DNA from: Ruminococcaceae bacterium UBA5579 | Lineage (GTDB): Bacteria > Bacillota > Clostridia > Oscillospirales > Ruminococcaceae | Length of the DNA: 5,613 bases | Assembly: GCA_002425305.1 (NCBI GenBank) | Contig: DILZ01000078.1 | Span: forward strand, 1,686-7,298 | Direction: 5' to 3' | Shown: positions 1-5,284 of the stretch, in pieces | Numbering within the stretch: position 1 is the first letter of the stretch | Layout of the letters: every line of letters starts with the position of its first letter | Translations under genes and position numbers: made by a program | Notes under the pieces: model-generated | Databases searched by the model: none | What the model was told of the DNA's origin: nothing | Seen by the model: the letters and a program-made list of their open reading frames with translations, nothing else

Positions 1-656
1 TAGCCGCCGTCCTTCTTGAAAAGCTCCACTTGACGCGTGGTGTGCCGCCCCCTGCCGAGCTTTTGACTGATGTGAGCGGTGTCCAGAGACAGCTCCGGAT
101 AAAGCACATTCAGAAGGCTGGACTTTCCCACTCCGGAATTTCCGATAAACGCGGCTGTTTTGCCCCTAATAAGCTCGCGAACCTCGTCCGCGCCTTCGCC
201 TGTCATATTATCGACCGCACACACCGATATCCCGATGTTTTTGTATATTTCGGGAAGTTCGCCCGCCGTTTCCAGATCAATCTTCGTGAAAACCACTATC
301 GGAGCGATATTTTTGCTGTCGGCTATCGCAATGAGCTTGTCAAGGATAAAACGATTGACGGCGGGTTCGGCGGTGCTGTTCACCAGCACGATAACATCTA
401 GATTTGCAAGCGGCGGGCGCACAAGGTAATTTCTGCGCTCGTGTATCTCCGCTATCACAAGCTGTGAACCGTCAGCGCTTTCAACTCGCACCCTGTCCCC
501 CGCCGACGGGCTTATCCCGCGCTTTCGGAAAATCCCGCGCGCGGCGCACTTTACAATATCACCTTTCATTATCCCGTCAAAGGCGTCCACATAATAAACG
601 CCTCCGACAGCTTTTGTAATTACTCCCTCAAAAGAAAAGTCGGAAATTACGATCAC
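1..656 (-). CDS. rsgA: Ribosome small-subunit biogenesis GTPase RsgA (3' end missing)
   Basis: RsgA (YjeQ/YloQ) is a circularly permuted GTPase that binds the 30S subunit late in assembly and leaves on GTP hydrolysis. The 218 visible residues contain an N-terminal OB-fold region (about 1-80, with the family-like stretch EGVITKAVGGVYYV), then the permuted GTPase motifs in the order expected of RsgA: G4 as TKID (124-127; family NKxD/TKxD), G1 P-loop GNSGVGKSS (172-180) and the G2/switch region GRGRHTT (201-207). The window ends before G3 (DTPG) and the zinc-binding C-terminal domain, so this is a boundary truncation, not a broken gene. The start is uncertain. GTG at 654-656 is the first standard start codon in frame and matches the family N-terminus, but the GAGGAA ribosome-binding sequence at 657-662 directly abuts it. 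It follows prkC after 81 bp, the usual Firmicutes order. Identification is firm; the start is moderate. Confidence 0.95.
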   Translation of the reverse strand, partial: MIVISDFSFEGVITKAVGGVYYVDAFDGIMKGDIVKCAARGIFRKRGISPSAGDRVRVESADGSQLVIAEIHERRNYLVRPPLANLDVIVLVNSTAEPAVNRFILDKLIAIADSKNIAPIVVFTKIDLETAGELPEIYKNIGISVCAVDNMTGEGADEVRELIRGKTAAFIGNSGVGKSSLLNVLYPELSLDTAHISQKLGRGRHTTRQVELFKKDGG

Positions 657-682
657 TTCCTCATATAATATCCAAATTATAA

Positions 683-707
683 CTTTCCCCGCCGATGGCG
701 GGGAAAG
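683..707 (-). terminator. Strong GC-rich hairpin between prkC and rsgA (possible partial terminator)
   Basis: A perfect inverted repeat of 11 bp (CTTTCCCCGCC / GGCGGGGAAAG) with a 3-nt loop lies 30 nt past the prkC stop and 26 nt before the rsgA start. On the transcribed strand it is followed by TTATAATTT, which is U-rich but not a clean U-run. It could be a leaky terminator that lowers rsgA expression relative to prkC, or a stem that protects the prkC transcript's 3' end. The hairpin is plain in the sequence; the role is inferred. A perfect TATAAT follows on the minus strand (676-681), but no convincing -35 lies 16-18 bp upstream because the hairpin arm occupies that place. Confidence 0.55.
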
Positions 708-737
708 AGCAGCTTATTTCACTTGATAGGTTCAAGC

Positions 738-2945
738 TCAAGTCGCCGGCGCTTCGGGATTTGCGGGCGTATCGGGCTGACTTGACTCCGGCGGTGTTTC
801 AGGGGGAACGCTTGACTCCGGCGGGTCACTTGACTCCGGATCGGGATCCGATGTGTGATCGGAAGCCAAAAGCTTTTCAAACACATCACTGTTCCGCTCC
901 TCATCGTCAAGCTTGGCATCATCGTCCTCAAATTTTACTTTTGCGGTATAGTAAATGTCTTCCTTCTCGGTCTTGGTAGACATTACCTTGATGAAGAAAT
1001 TCTTAACATCGCCGTCCTTGCCCGTTATATCATACTTAACGGATTTGGAGGTAAGGAAACCGATATCAATGGTCTTAGTAGCGGATTCGTCAAGCTCACT
1101 GTCCACATAGAACTTAAATCTGAACTCACCGGTAGCGGTCTGCGGCAGCGGAACGGTTATTGCCTTCTTGATCTCGGGCTGCTCGCCGGAACTTACCGTG
1201 AGCTTTATCTTATCACCCTTATACGCCATAGTAGTCGGAGCTATGCTCTGCTGCAAAACCGTACCCTTTTCCGTGAGGCTTGGTTTATACTCAACCTCCT
1301 CCTTAAGATTGTGCTCGCGGCAGATCTTAAGCGCATCGTCGATATTCATATCAACGAGCTTCGGCATAGAGAACGGTTTGTCGCTCGGACCCGTGCTTAC
1401 TACCAGCACGACCGTGCTTCCGACGGGCGCCATCTTATGCGCCTCGGGAATGGTGGATATGACGTGATCCTTTGCTATCGTATCATTCTCCTGGAAATTC
1501 GAAGTCACGATAAAGCCGTTCTTTTCAAGCTGCTTTTTCGCGGCATCCGCGGTTCTGTCGGAAACGTCCTCGATCTCGCGCTGCTGAATACCCTTGCTGA
1601 CCTTTAATTGAATGGTCGTACCCTTTGCAACACGCCTTCCCTCGGGGAATTCCTGATAGAATATCTCGCCCTCAGGCTCTTCGCTCCACTCGGGCTGCGC
1701 CGTGAGATTAAGCTCGCTCTTATCGGCAAATTTTTTGGAAACGTCCTCCCATTTCTGTCCGACAAAATTCGGAAGACTGATATCGCCGTTTTCAAAATAG
1801 CTTAACCCGGTATCCGATCTATTCGCTTCGGAAGAGGTTCTGTTTGTGCTCAGACGGCTTGACACCATCGAAAGCACCAACACCACAACGCCGATAACAA
1901 AAGCTGCGCCTACCGCGAACAGTATCGGAATAAGAGGGCTGCGGCGCTCCTCTACCTCATCGTCATCGTCATAATCATCGTAATCATCGACAACCGGATT
2001 TTCCGGCTCTTCGGGCAGCTTTCTGCGGCGAACGTCTTGCTGCTCCGCAAGCGGATTGATACCCGTGAACTTAGGTGTGCCGTCCGTAGAGTTATATTTA
2101 TAATCGAAAACCATTCCGGGGTTCTTCTTGAACTCCTCAAGGTCGGTTATCATCTCGTGCGCGGTCTGATAACGCGCGTTCGGCTCTTTCTGCATTGATT
2201 TGAGAACTATCTGCTCAAGACCCTCGGGGATAGTTTCGTTCACCTCGGTGGGCTTCTTCGGATCTGTCTGCATATGCATAAGCGCGATGGCAACCGGAGT
2301 ATCGCCGTCAAACGGCTTTTTTCCTGTAAGCATCTCATACAGCGCAACGCCGATGGAATAGATGTCGCTGCGCTCGTCGGTGATATCGCCGCGAGCCTGC
2401 TCCGGACTGATATAATGTACCGAGCCTATCGTCTTTTCGGACATCGTTTTGTTGTTCTCGCGGTTAAAGCGAGCGATGCCGAAATCCATCACCTTTATCG
2501 TGCCGTCACGCAGCAGCATAATGTTGGAGCTTTTGATATCGCGGTGTACTATTCCCCTGTCGTGAGCGTGCTGAAGCGCCTTCAGCGTCTGAACGGTGAA
2601 ATGCACCGCGTCGCGCCATTTCAGAACGCCCTGCTGCTCGATATAATCCGACAGCGTGATACCGTCGACATACTCCATAACTATAAACTGAACCTTTTCT
2701 GTAAAGCCAACGTCATATATCTTGACGATATTCGGATGACTGAGAAGAGCTATCGCCTTGCTTTCGTTGCGGAAACGGCGAAGGAACTCCTCGCTGCCCG
2801 CGTACTCGGTCTTGAGTATCTTCACGGCAACGACCCTGTCCTCCTGAATATCCTTTGCGCGGTATATATCCGCCATTCCGCCGACACCGATAAGCTCTAA
2901 CAGCTCATAGCGTCCGTCCAGCTTTTTTCCGATGTTGTTATCCAT
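738..2945 (-). CDS. prkC: PASTA-domain Ser/Thr protein kinase (PrkC/PknB/Stk1 family)
   Basis: Membrane eukaryotic-type kinase, 735 residues, that phosphorylates Ser/Thr on many targets and whose outer part is known in this family to bind peptidoglycan fragments. The kinase domain spans about 12-272: glycine loop IGVGGMADIY (20-29), ATP-anchoring K42 (VAVKILK), helix-C E61, catalytic loop HRDIKSSN (134-141, D136), DFG (154-156), activation-loop threonines T167 and T172 before GSVHYISPEQ. A charged juxtamembrane linker follows with a very acidic run (about 319-333), then one membrane segment (about 337-361). Outside are three PASTA repeats (about 388-451, 453-519, 525-587), a beta-rich domain (about 590-675) in the position of the PrkC Ig-like domain, and a Pro/Ser/Glu tail (about 695-735). 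ATG 2945 was chosen because family members start about ten residues before GRYE. The frame is open for 62 more codons upstream, but that part is not kinase-like and crosses the promoter. GGAG lies only 3 nt before the ATG; AAGGAG lies 15 nt before it. HRDIKSSN has Ser where Pro is usual. Confidence 0.96.
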   Translation of the reverse strand: MDNNIGKKLDGRYELLELIGVGGMADIYRAKDIQEDRVVAVKILKTEYAGSEEFLRRFRNESKAIALLSHPNIVKIYDVGFTEKVQFIVMEYVDGITLSDYIEQQGVLKWRDAVHFTVQTLKALQHAHDRGIVHRDIKSSNIMLLRDGTIKVMDFGIARFNRENNKTMSEKTIGSVHYISPEQARGDITDERSDIYSIGVALYEMLTGKKPFDGDTPVAIALMHMQTDPKKPTEVNETIPEGLEQIVLKSMQKEPNARYQTAHEMITDLEEFKKNPGMVFDYKYNSTDGTPKFTGINPLAEQQDVRRRKLPEEPENPVVDDYDDYDDDDEVEERRSPLIPILFAVGAAFVIGVVVLVLSMVSSRLSTNRTSSEANRSDTGLSYFENGDISLPNFVGQKWEDVSKKFADKSELNLTAQPEWSEEPEGEIFYQEFPEGRRVAKGTTIQLKVSKGIQQREIEDVSDRTADAAKKQLEKNGFIVTSNFQENDTIAKDHVISTIPEAHKMAPVGSTVVLVVSTGPSDKPFSMPKLVDMNIDDALKICREHNLKEEVEYKPSLTEKGTVLQQSIAPTTMAYKGDKIKLTVSSGEQPEIKKAITVPLPQTATGEFRFKFYVDSELDESATKTIDIGFLTSKSVKYDITGKDGDVKNFFIKVMSTKTEKEDIYYTAKVKFEDDDAKLDDEERNSDVFEKLLASDHTSDPDPESSDPPESSVPPETPPESSQPDTPANPEAPAT
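780..838 (-). repeat. Low-complexity Pro-Glu-Ser-Ser coding repeats in the kinase tail
   Basis: The 10-bp word TTGACTCCGG occurs three times (783-792, 813-822, 829-838 on the plus strand, to within a base), each encoding a Pro-Glu-Ser-Ser type unit in the extracellular C-terminal tail of the kinase. Shared wording at DNA level suggests expansion by slippage. The tail is predicted to be disordered and would sit outside the membrane beyond the beta-rich domain. Confidence 0.6.
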
Positions 2946-3060
2946 ATTCTCCGCACTTATCTCCTTGTTTTCTCCATACTTCTGTAACGGAAGTTCCGCC
3001 GCGGCCGACGTATGGTACGGACGCGAAGTCTGCCGGAAAGCACAATTTAATATTCCACAT
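2938..3060 (-). CDS. Possible 40-residue leader ORF overlapping the prkC start (speculative)
   Basis: An ATG at 3058-3060 opens a frame of 40 codons ending with TAA at 2938-2940, so its last codons overlap the prkC ATG (2943-2945) in another frame. The product would begin MWNIKLCFPADF and end GDKCGEYG, with two cysteines, no membrane segment and no family I recognise. There is no ribosome binding site, but the A of the ATG falls 6 nt after the predicted -10 box, so the message could be leaderless. Ribosomes finishing here would stop at the prkC start, whose AAGGAG and GGAG sequences lie inside this frame. This could be a coupling leader peptide or a chance frame in a GC-rich leader; coding is unproven. 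Confidence 0.25.
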   Translation of the reverse strand: MWNIKLCFPADFASVPYVGRGGTSVTEVWRKQGDKCGEYG

Positions 3061-3065
3061 AATAA

Positions 3066-3094
3066 ATAATACCACTTATTTTCTAAATTGTCAA
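3066..3094 (-). promoter_or_regulatory. Sigma-A-type promoter for prkC
   Basis: On the minus strand a perfect -35 hexamer TTGACA (3089-3094) is followed after exactly 17 bp by TATTAT (3066-3071; one mismatch to TATAAT). It is preceded by TGG, which makes an extended -10 (TGnTATTAT). The best start point is A3060, giving a leader of about 115 nt before the prkC ATG. It allows the kinase to be transcribed separately from the upstream phosphatase gene. Confidence 0.85.
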
Positions 3095-3103
3095 TATCGC
3101 CGG

Positions 3104-3122
3104 AAAAAAAGCGGTCGGCTTT
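3104..3122 (-). terminator. Weak terminator-like hairpin upstream of the prkC promoter
   Basis: On the transcribed strand AAAGC (3118-3122) and GCTTT (3108-3112) form a 5-bp stem around CGACC, and the run continues as T to 3104 (seven T in total, three of them in the stem). It lies about 150 nt past the prpC stop and just before the prkC -35 box. It could end the prpC transcript, but the stem is short and AT-rich, so this is tentative. Confidence 0.3.
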
Positions 3123-3124
3123 CG

Positions 3125-3140
3125 GTAACAAATTGTAACA
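3125..3140 (-). promoter_or_regulatory. WalR-box-like direct repeat upstream of the prkC promoter
   Basis: On the minus strand TGTTAC-AATT-TGTTAC forms a direct repeat with a 10-bp period, 30 bp upstream of the prkC -35. Both halves fit TGTWAH, the half-site of the WalR (YycF) box, whose known spacer is 5 nt; here it is 4. A related single TTGTAACAA palindrome lies at 3248-3256. The repeats are seen; regulator and function are inferred, and the AT-rich surroundings make chance matches likely. Confidence 0.3.
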
Positions 3141-3272
3141 AAAATGATTTTACAAACGATTTTTTCCACAAAAAAACTTTGTTTTTTTCTTGTTTCCTCC
3201 AATATCCGAAACTTTACGTCATATTTTTTTGTTGATTTCCCCAAAAATTGTTACAAAAATCTTACGGTTTTG

Positions 3273-4010
3273 TTATGGCACGATAAGCGACACGGAAACG
3301 TTATCGTGACCGCCGTTTTTCAGCGCGTAGCGTATCAGCCGCTCACAGCAATCCTCGGACTTGGAATCAAAGCAGATATCAAGGATATCGAGATCGTCGC
3401 CGTAGGACGAAAGCCCGTCCGAGCACATCAATATCCTGTCGCCCGGGTTCAGCGGCAGCTCAAAATAATCGGGGGTCACCGCCTCATCAGCGCCGATAGC
3501 CCGCGTTATCTTATGGCGTTCCGGATGAGTTTTCACCTTGTCTTCGGTTATCTCGCCGCGGTCGAGGAGATCCTGAACGTGCGTGTGATCCTTGGTTATC
3601 TGCCGTATACACTCGTCCTCACCGTCGGAAAACAGGTGATATGCCCTTGAATCGCCTACGTTTACGATATAAGCCGTGCCGCCGAAAACAATTGCCGCGA
3701 CACAGGTCGTTCCCATAACCTCGTGTACCCTTGTCCTCGCGGTGTCCCATACGAAGGAGTTAGCCGCGATAACAGAGGTTATCAGCAGATTTCTCACGGA
3801 ATTTCTGTTCATCATCTCGTTAAAGTTCTCTTTGATCCTGCTTGAAACGACATCGACCGCAATAGTGCTCGCAAGACCGCCCTCGCTCTCGCCGCCCATA
3901 CCGTCGCACAAGATCGCCGCACAAGCCGTATCGGACAGCATTTCTCCCCAAACGCTGTCTTGATTTTCCGTTCGTACCAGTCCGATGTCCGTTTTCGTGT
4001 AGATATTCAT
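3273..4010 (-). CDS. prpC: PP2C-family Ser/Thr protein phosphatase (PrpC/Stp)
   Basis: Soluble, metal-dependent (Mn/Mg) phosphatase that reverses phosphorylation by the neighbouring PASTA kinase; 245 residues, the normal size for stand-alone bacterial PrpC/Stp proteins. The PPM motifs are all present in order: RTENQD (13-18, metal ligand D18), DGMGG (36-40, D36), GDSRAY (119-124), the DHT stretch (141-143) before the flap region, ITRAIG (168-173), CSDGL (196-200, D198) and GGHDN (233-237, D236). No signal peptide or membrane segment is seen. The ATG at 4010 is well supported: it has AAGGTGG 4 nt upstream and the family N-terminus (TDIGLVRTENQD). It sits 112 bp after rlmN, and a hairpin plus T-run ends immediately before its ribosome binding site, so read-through or attenuation may control it. 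Confidence 0.97.
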   Translation of the reverse strand: MNIYTKTDIGLVRTENQDSVWGEMLSDTACAAILCDGMGGESEGGLASTIAVDVVSSRIKENFNEMMNRNSVRNLLITSVIAANSFVWDTARTRVHEVMGTTCVAAIVFGGTAYIVNVGDSRAYHLFSDGEDECIRQITKDHTHVQDLLDRGEITEDKVKTHPERHKITRAIGADEAVTPDYFELPLNPGDRILMCSDGLSSYGDDLDILDICFDSKSEDCCERLIRYALKNGGHDNVSVSLIVP

Positions 4011-4025
4011 AGAACCACCTTATTT

Positions 4026-4081
4026 AAAAAAATTCGCGAACCGCTCAGCTTCGCTACGGCAAGGCCGCTTGCTTTCGCGAA
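4026..4081 (-). terminator. Terminator/attenuator-like structure between rlmN and prpC
   Basis: Two copies of the palindromic octamer TTCGCGAA (4074-4081 and 4033-4040) can pair as stem arms, with an inner stem GCAAG/CTTGC (4059-4063 with 4068-4072), and T7 (4026-4032) follows directly on the transcribed strand. That is the shape of a rho-independent terminator with a large, structured loop. It ends only about 5 nt before the prpC ribosome binding site (4015-4021), and I found no promoter after it, so prpC would need read-through. The stem arms are self-palindromic, so they could instead be two sites for a dimeric protein. Confidence 0.5.
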
Positions 4082-4122
4082 ATTTACTGCCCCGCCATAA
4101 AATTACTTGTTTTGTGAACCGC

Positions 4123-5163
4123 TCAATACGCGGGCTTATCCTCAGCCGCACTGTCGCGCCGCAGCTGTCCGCAAGCCGCGTTTATATCTGCGCCCAAAGT
4201 CCGCCGAACCGTAGCGTTAAGCCCCGCGTCCGTAAGGCGCTTTTGAAACCGCTCCACAAAGCGGCTTTTCTTGAAATCACGTTCCTTTATCTCGTTTATC
4301 GGTATGAGATTTATATGACAATTCCTCCTGCCGATGAGCTTTATAAGCTCGTCCGCCGAATCGTCGGTATCGTTCACGCCCTCAATAAGCGAATACTCGA
4401 ACGAAATGCGCCTGCCCGTCGACTTGAAATAATCGTCGCACGCCTTCATCAGTTCTTGCAGCCCGAAACGGTTGTTTATCGGCATTATCGCGCTGCGCTT
4501 TTCGTCGGTCGCGGCGTGAAGCGATATCGAAAGAGTAACGCCCAGCTTAAGCTCGGCAAGCCTGTATATCTTGTCGACCACTCCGCAGGTGGAAAGCGAC
4601 AAATGCCGCAGGCTCATACCCTCTCCGCCCGAATTGAGTATTTCAAGGAACTTCACCACGTTATCGAAATTATCAAGCGGCTCGCCAATACCCATCATCA
4701 CGATGCTGTCGACGTGCCGACCGCTGTCGCGCTCCGTTTCGTATATCTGGAGCAGCATTTCGGAAGGCTCAAGGTTCCGCACCCAGCCCGCTATCGTCGA
4801 CGCGCAGAAGCGGCAGCCCATCTTGCACCCGACCTGCGAGGAGATGCACAGGCTGTTTCCGTGCTTATACTCCATAAGCACGCTTTCGACCGCTTGTCCG
4901 TCGGGAAGCTCATACAGATATTTTACCGTATTATCTATGCCGCTTACAAGTCTTTTTTTGATTTTTAGTGACTTTACACAAAATTTTCTTGATAACTCCT
5001 CACGAAATTGTGCAGAAATATTACTCATTTGAGAAAAATCGGTAACTTTTTTGATATGCAGCCACTCATATATCTGCTTAGCACGGAAACTCTTTTCGCC
5101 CATTTCCGCTATTGCGGCGGAAAGCTCGTCCTTTGAGAAAGAGAGTATGTCGGTTTGTTCCAT
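4123..5163 (-). CDS. rlmN: 23S rRNA A2503-C2 / tRNA A37-C2 methyltransferase RlmN
   Basis: Radical-SAM dual-specificity methyltransferase that makes 2-methyladenosine at A2503 of 23S rRNA and at A37 of some tRNAs; 346 residues, a normal length. The N-terminal accessory domain (about 1-95) carries FRAKQIYEWLH, typical of the family. The [4Fe-4S] motif is CKMGCRFC (C113, C117, C120). C106 (SLCISSQVG) and C331 (INAACGQL) are the pair that in E. coli (C118, C355) resolve and carry the methyl group. The SAM-binding MGIGEPLDN lies at 157-165. C331 being present and no resistance-type changes being evident argue for housekeeping RlmN rather than Cfr. The frame is open up to an ATG at 5247, but that extension is translated repeat DNA. 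ATG 5163 has a G-rich ribosome binding site (GGGGGTGG, 5173-5180) 9 nt upstream and the right family N-terminus. It lies between rsmB and prpC, the standard order. Confidence 0.97.
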   Translation of the reverse strand: MEQTDILSFSKDELSAAIAEMGEKSFRAKQIYEWLHIKKVTDFSQMSNISAQFREELSRKFCVKSLKIKKRLVSGIDNTVKYLYELPDGQAVESVLMEYKHGNSLCISSQVGCKMGCRFCASTIAGWVRNLEPSEMLLQIYETERDSGRHVDSIVMMGIGEPLDNFDNVVKFLEILNSGGEGMSLRHLSLSTCGVVDKIYRLAELKLGVTLSISLHAATDEKRSAIMPINNRFGLQELMKACDDYFKSTGRRISFEYSLIEGVNDTDDSADELIKLIGRRNCHINLIPINEIKERDFKKSRFVERFQKRLTDAGLNATVRRTLGADINAACGQLRRDSAAEDKPAY

Positions 5164-5172
5164 TATATAAGA

Positions 5173-5180
5173 CCACCCCC
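5173..5180 (-). promoter_or_regulatory. G-rich ribosome binding site that fixes the rlmN start
   Basis: GGGGGTGG on the minus strand lies 9 nt before the ATG at 5163 and supports this start over the upstream one. It is only 3 nt from the nearest arm of the inverted repeat, so folding there could affect access. Confidence 0.6.
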
Positions 5181-5182
5181 TA

Positions 5183-5265
5183 TAGTTGCTAGTTGGATAG
5201 TAGTTAGTTGTTAGTTGTTGTAAGTTCCGTGAACCAATGCACAGCAACTAGCAACTAACCAACTA
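5183..5265. repeat. Heptad-like TAGTTGN repeats forming inverted arms in the rsmB-rlmN gap
   Basis: Nearly the whole 121-bp gap consists of variants of TAGTTG(C/T/G) on one side and their reverse complements on the other. TAGTTGCTAGTTG (5183-5195) is perfectly complementary to CAACTAGCAACTA (5245-5257). The same right arm (5242-5259) also pairs over 18 positions with 5203-5220, two of the pairs being G-U if read on the plus strand and A-C mismatches on the minus strand. The centre contains a small GTTC/GAAC stem (5224-5227 with 5231-5234). The two pairings exclude each other. It resembles a short dispersed intergenic repeat; copies elsewhere cannot be seen from here. Confidence 0.75.
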
Positions 5266-5284
5266 TTCTCTATTAAACTAATCT

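Larger units (their letters stand above)
2946..3272. other. Long prpC-prkC intergenic region rich in A/T tracts
   Basis: The 327 bp between phosphatase stop and kinase start is much longer than usual, since in many Firmicutes these two genes touch or overlap. The part next to prpC (about 3061-3272) is AT-rich with several A or T runs of six to seven, including an A/T-only 8-bp stem at 3170-3188 (AAAAAAAC / GTTTTTTT). The part next to prkC (about 2950-3056) is GC-rich and forms the kinase leader. The region holds the prkC promoter, possible operator repeats, a weak terminator and the possible leader ORF. A good GGAGG at 3196-3200 (minus strand) has no start codon at usable distance. Confidence 0.8.

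Noticed and set aside
676..681. Perfect TATAAT before rsgA as an rsgA promoter
   Set aside because: At 16-18 bp upstream the sequence is the C-rich hairpin arm with no -35 match, and there is no TG extension.
855..1607. Plus-strand open frame of 250 codons opposite the PASTA region, and another at 2274-2900 opposite the kinase domain
   Set aside because: Both are antisense to well-supported kinase coding sequence and encode nothing recognisable.
2946..3131. The kinase frame stays open 62 codons upstream to an ATG at 3131
   Set aside because: The extension covers the promoter (3066-3094), shows no kinase-family similarity, and family members begin about ten residues before GRYE; the start at 2945 fits.
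3196..3200. GGAGG on the minus strand in the prpC-prkC gap as the ribosome binding site of a small gene
   Set aside because: No ATG, GTG or TTG follows within a usable distance; the nearest GTG is over 20 nt away behind an A/T stem.
3144..3650. Plus-strand open frame of 168 codons spanning the gap and the end of prpC
   Set aside because: Most of it is antisense to conserved PP2C motifs; the rest is AT-rich non-coding sequence.
4069..4968. Plus-strand open frame of 299 codons opposite rlmN
   Set aside because: It lies antisense to a clear RlmN gene with all catalytic motifs, and has no ribosome binding site or recognisable domain. It is a shadow produced by codon bias.
5164..5247. The rlmN frame stays open 28 codons upstream to an ATG at 5247
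   Set aside because: The extra residues are translated heptad-repeat DNA; the ATG at 5163 has a ribosome binding site and matches the family start.
5183..5265. Repeats in the rsmB-rlmN gap as a CRISPR array
   Set aside because: The units are about 7 nt and contiguous or inverted, with no regular spacers; this is not CRISPR-like.
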